A stretch of DNA of 64,000 bases from Atkinsonella hypoxylon (Eukaryota; Ascomycota; Sordariomycetes; Hypocreales; Clavicipitaceae). Location of the stretch: contig JFHB01000094.1 of the NCBI GenBank assembly GCA_000729835.1, positions 1 through 64,000 on the forward strand, given 5' to 3'. The notes below the pieces were generated by a model. The model had not been told where the DNA came from, did no database searches, and saw nothing but the letters and a program-made list of their open reading frames with translations. The position numbers and the translations under genes were made by a program. Shown here piece after piece: positions 10,379 to 21,300 of this stretch. The stretch's first letter is position 1, and each line of letters opens with the position of its first letter.

Positions 10379-12258
10379 ATGAATAGACTCGCTCACTTTT
10401 CGTCATGTGCATTTCGGCGGCTTCATGTCCTCCATACCAGCCGAGATGGCTACATGACGGCCGCACTCAAGCGCATTCCGCTTGCCAGTATCAGAAACAG
10501 TAGAGCGCTCTATTCAAATCATGCTTCTCTGTGGTATAGACGTCGTGAGCTGGCGCAGGATGTGCAGCGTTTGAGACACGCCAGACACTTCGCCTTCAAT
10601 GCGACTCATAGACAACGTGATGACCCTCGGAGCTTTCCCTCGACAGGAGATACAATCTATGCTCTGTCCACTGCACAGGGGCGAGCGGGAATCGCGGTGA
10701 TCCGCATATCTGGCCCATCATGTCTCCAGGTATTTCCGCCGTCCCTGACCCCATGCCAGTTAAGGCGACTGTAAGCTAAGAGATCCCAAGATATATCAAG
10801 CTCTGTGCCCAGACACAACACTGCCCAAGCCACGGCGTGCCGCTGTTCGCACCCTCTTTCACCCCATTCGCAGCCAGCAGCCAGACATACTTGACTCGGA
10901 AGTCCTCGTTCTCTACTTTCCAAGCCCCAGGTCAGTCACCGGTGAGGATGTGCTCGAGCTGCATGTCCACGGAGGGCCGGCCACAGTGAAAGCAGTCCTC
11001 TCAGCCATACCACAGTGTATTACCAAGGCACCAACGCGGTATGCCGAACCCGGCGAGTTCACTAAACGTGCTTTCATCAACGACCGTCTAGACCTGGCGC
11101 AGATCGAATCGCTTAGCGACATCCTCAGCGCCGAGACGGAGCAGCAACGCCGGGCAGCTGTGCGCGGCAACTCTGGCGCCCTGGGGCGTACGTATGAAAG
11201 ATGGAGAGAGCAATTACTCCAGGCACGGGGAGAACTGGAGGCTCTCATTGACTTTTCAGAAGACCAGCATTTCAACGAGTCCCAGTCAGATTTGTTAGAG
11301 AGCGTGGCAGGAAAGGTCAGGAAGATTCTCGACGATGTCCATCTCCACGAGATTGGCGGGCAAAGAAGTGAGCTGCTACGCAGTGGGATCCGCATTGCTC
11401 TGGTCGGCCCGCCGAACGTTGGCAAGAGCTCACTCATGAATATCATTGTGGGGAGAGAGGCCTCAATCGTGTCTGGAGAGGCCGGCACAACGAGGGACAT
11501 AATTGAGGCAAGCCTGGATATTCGCGGGTACTTGTGCTCGTTTGCAGACACGGCGGGCTTTCGATCACGGAGCGAGAGACATGACGATATCGGTGCAGTG
11601 GAGGAGGAAGGGATTCGACGAGCGAGAAACAAGGCCAGGGAGTCTGATCTCATCGTGGTGCTAGCCTCTGTAGAGACTGCTCGCTCTGGCCCGTACATTC
11701 ATTTTGACGAGGAGACACTCGATCTGGCCGCCAAGGCTCAACGTGCCCTTGTGGTGGTCAACAAGCGCGATGCCGTGGACGAGGAGACATTGTCAACTCT
11801 GCTCTCGCAGTTCAAACAACAAGTCAACCAGAGTCACCCGTCTCTCACAACTCAGCCAATTTGCATATCCTGCAAAGAGGACCTTGCTACGGGGGGAAGC
11901 GGCATCCAGAAAGTCATCACAGCGCTGACGACGTCGTTCTCCGAAATGACCGACATGCCGCCCGACATGCGGGACCTGCTAGGCGTGACGGAGCGACAGC
12001 GACAGCTGCTCGTCAAGTGCCGAGGCCATTTGGAGGACTTTATGGACGAATCACAGCCCGATGGCGGGTATGACGCGGATATTGTCCTCGCGGCAGAGTA
12101 TCTCCGGCACGCGGCGGATTGCCTCGCGCGAATCACGGGTAAGGGCGAGGCGGGAGATGTAGAGGACGTACTGGGAGTGGTTTTTGAAAAGTGAGTGCCG
12201 GCCATCAACGTTTCATGCGTTTCAAACTGACGAGTGTAGGTTCTGTGTAGGTAAATGA
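10379..12258 (+). CDS. MSS1: Mitochondrial tRNA modification GTPase (MSS1/GTPBP3/TrmE)
   Basis: Likely exons are 10379-10729, 10776-12190 and 12240-12258 (594 residues). MSS1 with MTO1 adds the 5-carboxymethylaminomethyl group to wobble U34 of mitochondrial tRNAs. The first 60 residues are basic and Arg-rich with no acidic cluster, fitting a mitochondrial presequence. TDTIYALSTA-like and GRAGIAVIRISGP begin the folate-binding TrmE N-domain. The G domain shows GPPNVGKSS (G1), DTAGFR (G3) and NKRD (G4). The last 19-nt exon supplies FCVGK, the family's conserved C-terminal Cys-containing motif. The first intron is uncertain: a 46-nt intron ending at 10775 keeps frame, but nearby AGs exist. An upstream ATG at 10307 would add 24 residues. 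Confidence 0.94.
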
Positions 12259-12670
12259 CACTGAGCAAGCAACATGTCCATCCATTCACGAAAGCGCACT
12301 GCATTATGGACTGTCGAGCAAAAGAGCATGGCACAACAATGTGACAAGCATGAAGTGTAATTTTTTTTCCCGCAAATTCGTGTACAATAGTGTAAAGTAG
12401 AAAATTCTGCATCCAGCACAGCCTGCGCGGCACCACAAAGTTCAACCGTCTATTCTTCAACAAATCCGTTTTGCCACCCCCCCCCCTTTTTTTTTTAACA
12501 AGTCTTTATTTTGTAATACTACAAAACGCCGTCTATCCCACCGTCATGCTAATAGTGTCGCCACGAGGTAATTGTCCTGTCCATCTATAGTGCCAGGGAC
12601 ACGCCTTCTAATACGCGAAAATCTCGCCTCCCCCCGTCATAGTACAGAAGATTTTTGAAACGGGAGCGCC
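12259..12670. other. Convergent spacer after MSS1
   Basis: No gene is seen. A C-run followed by a T-run lies near 12475-12496. The region probably contains the 3' ends of MSS1 and of the minus-strand microprotein transcript. Confidence 0.45.
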
Positions 12671-12775
12671 CTAGCGGCGGTCTTCGTTGCTGGGTGGCTG
12701 GGTGCCGGGGGTGCCCTTGACGACGTTGTAGCCTGAGCGGCCGGAGTTGACGAGGATGGTAGTCGACGTGGCCAT
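12671..12775 (-). CDS. Candidate 34-residue microprotein
   Basis: A minus-strand frame of 34 codons plus stop begins in a near-ideal context (CACAATGGCC) and reads MATSTTILVNSGRSGYNVVK, then a Gly/Pro-rich tail ending SNEDRR. A TATA box in the same orientation lies at 13011-13018. Between it and this start I find no other ATG on the transcribed strand, so it would be the first initiator of an mRNA with a leader of about 200 nt that is C/A-rich, like highly expressed fungal leaders. The composition is balanced rather than low-complexity. I do not recognise the family. It has no signal peptide or membrane segment. Alternatives are a non-coding transcript or a spliced longer protein. Confidence 0.6.
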   Translation of the reverse strand: MATSTTILVNSGRSGYNVVKGTPGTQPPSNEDRR

Positions 12776-13010
12776 TGTGAGAATGGTGCGGGAATGAAGG
12801 AGTTGTGTGGTTTTGATTTGTGCGAGTTTGGCGATTGGGGATTTGCCTTTGCTGCTAGGTGGACAAGGCTGGCTTTTGGGTTTTGGGTTTTTCTTTTTCG
12901 ATGGAGGAACCAGTTGTGAAAAGATGCTGGTAGGATGTATGCCAGAAGGATGTAGAGCAATTGTCGAATTGGACCTGGGATATTCGAAATTCAAGGAAAA
13001 GAAAAACCCC

Positions 13011-13018
13011 CTTATATA
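13011..13018 (-). promoter_or_regulatory. TATA box for the microprotein gene
   Basis: On the minus strand the site reads TATATAAG followed by a G-run, about 235 bp upstream of the ATG at 12775. It is one of the best TATA matches in the spacers that I inspected. Confidence 0.6.
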
Positions 13019-14507
13019 CCCTCGCATCCCAATGGCCAACCCAGGATCTCACCTCATAGCATCCAACCGCCCCCAATCAGCCTCAACGAAAATGAGAAAT
13101 AGAATAAAAACACGATAAAATAAAACAGGACAAGGTATCGTTATTGCCAAGAAAATTATTAAAAAAAAAAAAAACACCACAATTAGTCACCCGTAGGGCT
13201 GAGCACCTGCGTGCCTGCCGGCCCCCAATGCAGAAGAACGCCTGCGTTCGAGAAGGAGGAAAATGCCAAGAAAGGGCGCAAGACTAAAAAAAAAAAGCCT
13301 GCATGGTGCCTTGCTTATCTCACGCCATGTCTGCCTAGATTTTGCTCAGCCCTGGCGAAAAAAGGACCACTGCATTAACTGACGTTTGTAGAACCAATCC
13401 CGTGTTCCATCTGCGATGACGTACTTTCTTGTGGTTTTTGTTATTTCTTTAAATTTTTTTTGTTTTTTTTTGTATTTTTTCAGTGATCTGTCAGAGGCGT
13501 CAATTCGAGGAATTTCCCCGAGGAAAAGAGTGAAAGGCTTGAAAGGCCATAATCGACGTAAGCAGACCCTGCGCCCGAGCGAGCATCTTACACGACAAAA
13601 ATAGGATGCGCTGCAGAACAAGACGTAACCGGGCCGCCCGGGTCCCCGGTCCGGCAGGGCTGCCACATGGCTTTTGGACCAGACCGTTTGATCTAGCGTC
13701 TTGAGCCGCAAGTTATCGCTAGGGAACTGCCCTGAGTAATCACCGCACGGGGCCACGATGAGATGAGACGGATGAGTCAAGCGGCAGTGGACAAACTGGG
13801 TCAGTGATGCTGCAGCGGCGTGGCCGGCGGGCTCGATGGACGACGCCCTGCGTGAGAGAAGGTTGAGGCCAGCGGCGATTGCGGCGATTGCGGCTCATGC
13901 CTGGTTTCGTTCTCGGTTAAATTTCGCAATTGGTTCGTGTTGAGCTTGAATTTCTTTCAGTGCCATTTTTTTCTTCTTGTTTTTTTTTTTAATGTTTTCC
14001 CGTCCGGTTGTGGGATAATCGGCCTGGTTGCCTGATGTCAGCAGTTGGTGACATGGCCTGACAAAGCCTGGCAGCCTGGACGGCCCGCCAGGCTCTCTCA
14101 CCAACGGTCAGAGCGGGACCAGGCACGAGGAACAGGAAGGAGCGAAGGAGTCACAGGGGTCACAGGACCCCTATGTTCCAGGGCGCGCGAGGGAACGCTA
14201 GGGAAGGCCAGGGAACTGCCTCGGTGACGATTACGTGGGAGGCTCAATTCATTGTAATCATGACGTACTGTGACGGTTTTAGGCTGGTCTCGTGAGATGT
14301 TGCGAGTCCGTGACTGTTGCAGGACCCAGAGTAGACGTAATCTTCTAGTCGGCGATATGGCAATATTGCCGAGAACACAAGACACGTGCCATGCAATTGA
14401 CCACCAGGATGAGATGGCGAAGAAACTGCCATTCACTCCATCCATCCATCATCGACCACCTACCACCTACCTACCTACCGCCCACACTACTCACCACACT
14501 CACTACA
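13019..14507. other. Spacer between microprotein gene and glucosidase I
   Basis: No gene is supported over about 1.5 kb. There are A- and T-homopolymer runs (near 13158, 13288, 13450-13480, 13965-13992) and a direct repetition of short GGGAAC/GGGTCACAGG phrases near 14150-14215. Open frames in this stretch lack domain character. Confidence 0.45.
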
Positions 14508-17154
14508 TTACACCTCATCCCTCTCATGCTCAATCTCTGGCCCAGTCTCTGTCTCCTCTCTCCCAGCCCCGGACAAATCATCCATGACCATAATCTTAAC
14601 CACCAAGCTCGTCCACCCCGTAAAATGCTGCGTGCGCTGCCCGGCCCCCGTCTCCGGATTGTACTGCTCCCACGCAAATCCCGTCTCCTCCCAGCTGTTA
14701 TACACCGTGCCAACAAGGTTCTTGCGCAACCGCGTGTACATGTCGCGCGCCTTGCTGCGGTACGGGCCCTCCTGCTTGGCAAGAGTCTAGCGATAACCAG
14801 GGGGGTTAGTTTGTGATCAATTGCGTGATAGAACCCTTGTTTTTTTGTGCGCAATGGTAACATCAGTCTCACCTGGAGTTGCTTGACAATCATGTAATTC
14901 ATGGGCATCCAGATCGGGCTGCGCCAGTAGTTCTCTCCCGTCCCGTAATGCTCATCCTGCTTGCTCAAACTGCGGATGCCGTAGGCGCTCCACAACTCCT
15001 CCTCGTCTGCAATAAGATCGAGCGTCTTGCCCAGCTTGGCGTCTGTCGGCTTCAGCAGGCCCACCATGAAGGGGAACAGGGACACGTAGCCCTTGTGGCA
15101 GTCGAGCTGGTGCTCTTCAAACGCATCAATGGTGGCGTCGCAGTAGCAGCCTTCCTTCTCAGACCAGTGGAGGTCGTCGAGATTGCGCTCGATCGCGGCG
15201 AGGTTCTTGCTCAGCTCGGCGACGTCATCCTCCAGGCCGAGAGCGTCGGCAATATTATTCAGAGATTTCGTCATCAAGCCGACCCAGGCCATCAGGTCGA
15301 CGTGTAGCTCGCCTGGGTGCGGCGGCTGCGGTCGTGGGTAGTCGTCGAGACCGCTCGTGAGGATGTGCGTCTGCGTCCTGCCTCGCCATCGGTAGCCTTC
15401 TTTGGTGGAATACGCTTCGCGGTCATAACCCTTGATGTCGCCGCGCTGTGTCTTGCGGAACCAGTCGTATTGTCGGCGCAGGAGGGGGTACATTTTCTGG
15501 AGGTAGTTCTCTCCGAGCTCGTAGTTGTCTAGGTGCGCCGTGTGCAGCGGATTGCGCGTGCCCTGCCTCAGCGTCTCCTTACCGGAAGACTGGGTACCGT
15601 TGGTCTTGCGCAGTCTCTCCATGAAGTCTTCCATGACCAGAAACAGCGTTGGGGGGTTCGCGTAGTGAGGGTACTGAACCTGGAATTCCTGAGGGACCTT
15701 GCTACGAGCTTCAGGGCCCAGGATCTGCTCTCGGGGTATCCAGCCGTCGTGGTCCATCGTATTGTACCAGCTCTTGATGATCTCGAGCGTCAGGTCCATA
15801 TCCCAGTCGGCAATGAGGGCCAGATGGAATCCCTCGTCCCAGAGGAACCCGCGAGGGAAGAACGGCCGAGACGGCACGCTGGTGAATAGTTCGTACGGGC
15901 CCTCCAGCTTCTGCTGATTGCGGGCCCTAGCCGCAGCAGCTTCCTCCCAGAAGCCCTCGTTTTCCTCATCGTACTCTGGCGCATACGATCGATCAATCAT
16001 CTGATGTCCGTAAAAGTAGCCAATTCCACCCAGCAGATTCGAAAACATGCTCTTGCCAAACACCTCGTACTTTTCCGAGGTAAATGGTGCTTTGAGATCA
16101 AATATTGACGAGAATCGATCCGAGAATGATTCCTTGGTTGATTCAATGGCCTTGGTCACGTCCTCGCTAGTCAACTCCGCTCCAGCAGATCCCGACGAAA
16201 ATATCACGTCAAATTCAAATGACCCTTCATATGTCCTCTGAATGATATGCGAATTTCCCTTGCCAGGAGTGTGTGGTATGCGGTATAACTGCCACGCAGG
16301 AGGCGGGTTGTCCATCCCATACTCCTCCTGTACTTGGACAGCGGCATTCTGCAGCTGCTGAAACAGCAGAGGCTTTGCCTGCCAGATGACGTCTTCCTCA
16401 AAGCTCGCACTGCTCACCAAGGTTACATCACCAGGTCGCGTCTCGGTAAGGTCATGGCTACTGGTGGGATACCTACCTTTGCCATCCGTCAACACCAGCT
16501 TGTAGTCCCCCAACGACTCTGACTTGCCAGTAAACGTGACGGCGCCCTTGAACCCGGCTTTGCTGCCGTCACCAGACGCCTCAAGCTCGCCCGTATCTTC
16601 TTGTGCCAGATAGTAATACACAACCGTCTTGCTGTCCTTGGGCGCATTATCGTGCAGCTTTCCGTTTATGCGAACGCCCCAGCTGCCGCCATGTCTCCCA
16701 CCCGGAATCTTAACAAACGACGTCGTAATGTCAATCTTGTTCCCTTCGTCATGAATCGTCTGCACGCCGCCCGTTCGTGCATCGTACTCGTCCCATCCAT
16801 ACCCGTGGATATCCTCGCCCTGCTCGCAAGTATATCGATGACCTGACAATGTCAGCAAGCGGCCCTCATCTGCGGAACAAAAAAAGAAAGAAAGAAGAAA
16901 GAAAGCGTCTGTCATATCCTACCATCTTGAATATCATTGTAGCCCTCTATTCTTCCCCACATCAATCCCGTCCACAGACTCTTGGGGATCCGTGGCCGCA
17001 CACCAAAGTACAAATTCGGCTTGTATGGTCCCCATAACAAGCTCTGGTTGTTCTGGCGGCCAATCTCGCTCATGAGCACAGATGGATCGCCCGTGGCCGC
17101 CGCGCCGGCCACTGCCAGAACAACAGCTGCCACCAATTGGGCAAAGTTGGCCAT
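14508..17154 (-). CDS. CWH41: ER mannosyl-oligosaccharide glucosidase I (GH63)
   Basis: Minus-strand exons 16923-17154, 14873-16869 and 14508-14786 encode 835 residues, typical for the family. Introns of 53 and 86 nt start GTAGGA and GTGAGA and end GCAG and CTAG. Glucosidase I removes the terminal alpha-1,2-glucose from Glc3Man9GlcNAc2 on nascent glycoproteins in the ER lumen, the first trimming step of N-glycan processing. The protein opens with a hydrophobic signal/anchor (residues 1-20), then SLLWGPYKPNLYFGVRPR, a hallmark of the N-terminal beta-sandwich. The catalytic (alpha/alpha)6 barrel contains FPRGFLWDEGFHLALIADWD, KSWYNTMDHDGWIPREQILG and YWRSPIWMPMNYM, and the C-terminus has FTGWTSLVVKIM. 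All recognisable blocks are intact. It shares a promoter region with the SNRNP27 gene. Confidence 0.97.
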
Positions 17155-17579
17155 CCTATCGCTCAATTCCCGTGGGCGGCCGTGATGTCGAGTTCTATCT
17201 CAACACGAATCCAGATGATGAACAACCCTGTGGCAAACAAAGCTGTGTGAAACCCGGCGGCCGTCGTCTGAGGCCACGCAACCACGTAAAAGAGGTGCGG
17301 GAGCGGGGCAAGGCACGCATTTTACACCCTCCCAAAAGCTGAGGGCGTGCAGTCAGCGCAGTGATCACAAATCACAACGTTAATCTCTCCGTGCACACCC
17401 CCTTCCTCTTCCCGGCATAGAACATCCCCCCCACTCCAAATAAAGACGCGAACCGTGCTCCACTTTAAACACCCAGCACTTCGACATCACCATTAGCACA
17501 TTCCGCTCCATCGTCAGGAAGCATCGTCAAACCCTTTTTTCGTTTTTTTTTTTTTTTTTTTAAGAAAAGAAAAGAAAAT
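17155..17579. promoter_or_regulatory. Divergent promoter region (glucosidase I / SNRNP27)
   Basis: This 425-bp region separates two divergent starts. A T-run (about 17546-17561) followed by AAGAAAAGAAAAGAAAATATGG lies directly before the SNRNP27 ATG. No gene is seen. Confidence 0.5.
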
Positions 17580-18140
17580 ATGGGCGACCGCCGCTCCCGC
17601 CGGCCAGACTCCCGCCAAATGTGGGACGAGTCAGATCGCCCACGACGACGCGACGACCGCCCAAGATACCGCTCTCGCTCCAGATCCCCCGACGAAAGGC
17701 AATACAGAGACCACGGCGGCAGGCCCCGTGACAGAGGACGCGACCGCCGCCACGATGATAGAGAAATACCCATATCCGATCGACGAGATGTGCGTCGCCG
17801 CTCCGCATCCCCGGGGAGCAGAACCCCTCCAAGCCTTCCCACTCGTTCCCGTCCAGACAAACAACCTCTTCGCGGCAGGCGAAGTCCCTCGCCGCCGCGC
17901 GGTTCGAGACGTGCTACTACGCCCAAGGACACCACTGGGGACAATGGTGAGGAGGGATATGACGACGACGACGTGGCTGCCATGCAAGCCTTGATGGGAT
18001 TCGGAGGATTTGGCACGACAAAGGGGAAGAAAGTCGCGGGTAATAATGTCGGGGCGGTGCGCAAGGAGAAGAAGACTGAGTATAGGCAGTACATGAATCG
18101 GCAGGGCGGCTTCAACAGGCCCCTTAGTCCGGGAAGGTGA
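17580..18140 (+). CDS. U4/U6.U5 tri-snRNP 27 kDa protein homologue (SNRNP27)
   Basis: This single-exon frame of 186 residues opens with MGDRRSRRPDS. Residues 1-120 form an RS-like domain with dense Arg, Asp and Ser-Pro dipeptides. The last 60 residues hold the conserved SNRNP27 domain: AMQALMGFGGFGTTKGKKV, then EYRQYMNRQGGFNRPL. Human and nematode SNRNP27 sit in the tri-snRNP near the U6 ACAGAGA region and influence 5' splice-site choice; the C. elegans residue M141 effect maps to this C-terminal block. The protein should be nuclear. The 3' end faces the formin 3' end. No introns or breaks are seen. The short spacer and A-rich leader fit a constitutive promoter. Confidence 0.95.
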   Translation: MGDRRSRRPDSRQMWDESDRPRRRDDRPRYRSRSRSPDERQYRDHGGRPRDRGRDRRHDDREIPISDRRDVRRRSASPGSRTPPSLPTRSRPDKQPLRGRRSPSPPRGSRRATTPKDTTGDNGEEGYDDDDVAAMQALMGFGGFGTTKGKKVAGNNVGAVRKEKKTEYRQYMNRQGGFNRPLSPGR

Positions 18141-18396
18141 TGGAGGCCGTTTGGTTTTTTTTTCAGCATCTGTATGTTTTTGGCGTTTGGGTGCTCTGTA
18201 TACTGTAGTGAATTCAGAACGTGGGTATGGCAACGCATCATGAATATACCTTGAAATTATATTTTGCGGATCGTCATTTGTGGGAGCTTGGACGGGACAG
18301 AATTCCCAGCATCAAAAAGGCATGCACTCACGCATTTTGTGCTGCTATAAACATTATGTACGGACGCTATGTGCTGTTCCTCTTCTCGTTAAAAGC

Positions 18397-21300
18397 CTAC
18401 TCTATGGTTTCCTCATTGGTACACTTCTCTTCCTCTCCTTCCCTGTGAGCTTGTGACTGCTCCGTCTCTTCTTGAACCGTCTTGGGTGTCTCGGGTATTG
18501 TATCGTCACCAGCCCCAGGTGCCTCATCGCCCTTGGCCTCACTACTGGCCAAGCTCGTGCCAGCCTTTTCTCTTCTTCGCCTCCGTAGTCGCCGTTCCTC
18601 TTCTGCTGTTTGCCTCCTTGCTTGTCGCTGACTCTCTCTCTTTTCCGCGTCATTATCCCCGTTGCCCCGCATACCCTGCAGCAGCGCAGCAGCTCTGTCC
18701 GCCACGTCGTCTTCGCCTTCTCGTGGCGAGCTTAATCCGGGACTGGTCACTGACGCGCTCTCTTCGTCAGTTTTCTGGTCCTTCTCCTGCAACCCGGCTT
18801 CGATTTCGGGTATCTCGTTGAGGTCAGGAATCTTGTGCCCGGATGCGACGCGCACTTGGTGCCTGTCCTTGAGGCGCGCGCGACGGCGTCGGTCTCTTTG
18901 GTCGCGCGCCTGCGGTGCAGCGGCTCGGAGCTTCTCCAGTAGCGAATCCATTGCACCAGTGCTGGTGGGCGAGATGTTGCCATCTCCCAGTGCTGCAGCG
19001 GCAGCGCCCTTTTGTGCCTGATGCTTGCGCTTCATGGATGCTTCGTTGCGCTTCTTCATTTCTTCCAGCTGAATGTTCTTCTCCTTAGACTTCTTCCACT
19101 CGGTCAAGAAGCTGGCCAGTTTGGCAAAGAAGTCACGTCGTGAATTTTCGTCGGCGGGGTCTTCGCCGTAGAATATCATAATGTCATTGTACGTCTTCAT
19201 CATCTCGTCGAGATATAGCTCCATCTGCTCTGCCTTGCGGCGAGCTTCTTTCATACACCGTTGCACGATGGGGCTGACGCGGTCTTCCGGATGGAACTTC
19301 TTTGGGTCGCTCAGGTTGCCAGAATCCAACGACATTTGGACGTTGCGGATGGTATCAATATACTTTTTGGCATCCGCTTGCAGCTGCTCGACATTGATCT
19401 TTTGCGCCGTCAACACGCCGCTAATGTCCTGCGCGAACCCTTCCCACTCTGGGTACTGGCTTCGGACAATGCGTTCCACTAGGTCGGCCAGCGAGGACTC
19501 GTTCTTGTCGTCCTTGACCATGCCTAGCCGTGCAAGCGAGCTCAGTTTGAAGCCTCGGGCTTGCTTGTTGGCATCGTTCATGTAGTTACCAATGTCTAGA
19601 ATAAGACCAAGAACATTCATTAGAGATACTGAATCACGCAGACTCTCGGACACGGCCATGATCTGGTTAATTCTGTCATGTAGTTCTTCGTAATCAGCCT
19701 CAAAATTCTTGGTGAGCCACAAAGCCCTCATCCGGCTCTTCCAGTAGTGGTGTAGCTCAAATGCCGTGTGGAGGTAGATCTGGTCCTGTCGGGTCAGCTC
19801 GCTGGGATCCTGCTCGCGAGCTTGACTCTTGGCGTCCGGTCCAGTCAGGTCTCGACTATACGGCGCCATTTGCTTGGACACATTATCAGAAATGTTGCAT
19901 AGGTCATCCTTTTGTAGGAAGTCCATGACCACTTGATTATCCAGCACCTGAGGGTCGCAATGTATAATCATCTGGACAATCTTCTCCACAGAATACTGTG
20001 AGAACTTTGCAAAAGCAATTTCTGTATCATTGAAAAGTTAGAGGTTAGCCAGGACATGAGGGATGAACAATTTCCCTGAAGCACGTACCATATGCCTTGC
20101 GCAGATCCGCAGAAATGATTTGCTTCTTGTCACTTTTTTTGGCATTTGCGCCGCCCATTTGCTTGATCTCCTTGGCCATGAATAACTTTTCGACCTCGTC
20201 CAAGATACCCTTCCGACTAAGCTCATTATACTTCTCCTCTCGCTCTTCAGCAGATGGAGTATGCGCAGCCCAATGACTCGTCTCGGGCGTGTCGACCTTC
20301 TCCCAATGCAACGCCTTGAGCTTCTTCTTGGGTCGTGCCACGGGTAGACCAATGCCCGGTGTGGCGGTAAACGTTGTTTTCTGTGGCAAGAAGTGTCCAG
20401 AAGGCATGGCCCCAGGCATAGGTGGTGGCGGCGGCGGCGGCGGCGACGGCATAGATCCGGGGATGGAGCCGGGTAAGGGCGGAGGAGGTGGAGGAGGCGG
20501 CGGTACTCCTGGGATCTGGCCTGGCATGGGAGGCGGCGGCGGCGGCGGCGGTGGTGGTGGTGGTGGTGGAGGAGCGGCCGCAACACCACTGGCAGCGGTA
20601 TCTTCAGCCTTGGGAGTCTCGCCATCAGCCGACGTCAGGGGAGTTGAGGATTCCAGGCTTGGCCGCGACGGTGTTGCTGTCTCATCAACGTCCTCGGAGT
20701 CGCTGCCTTCGTTCTTCTTGACCTTGGCACTAATCTCGCTGACCAGACCTGCCTGCTGCTTGGGATCAATAAATGGTCGTTTAAGTTTCACAATGCGAGG
20801 ACGCTCATAGATGACGCCTTCTTCCCCTTCAGTATCTTCGCTTTCCTCGATAATATCGTCGTCGCTAGCCTTATCCGACTGTTGAAGCTTGCGAGACGTC
20901 CTGGTCTGGCGGTTGATGCTACCCAACACGCTGTTAGTGAGGTCGCGAGGTGGTGCCCCGCTGCCGGCCAGAGATTCCAAGTTATCGTCATCCATTTCTT
21001 CACGCAATGCGCGCAGACGGTCTGATGGGCCGCCAGCCTCGCCCCAGACTCGCCCCTCAAGCTTGTACTGTGTCTTTTGGCGCTCTAGTTGCATCTGCAG
21101 ACGCTCCATAAGTCTCTCTCGGTCCAGAATACCTTGCATTTGAGCGGCATTTCCATTGCTTTGCGGGTCGCCGGGCTTGTTGCTCTTGTTGGCGTGTGAC
21201 GCCGCAATATCTTGCGCATCCCTGAGCATTAGGTACAATTCTCGTGTTTCAAGCTCATTCCTCTGTGCTTCCTTGGCGCGTATGGTCTGTAGGCTGCTAA

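Noticed and set aside
15317..15889. Plus-strand frames opposite glucosidase I
   Set aside because: Shadows of the GH63 coding sequence with no recognisable domains.
20289..20810. Plus-strand glycine-rich frame opposite the formin
   Set aside because: It is antisense to the poly-proline FH1 coding region; CCG/CCA proline codons read as glycine on the other strand.
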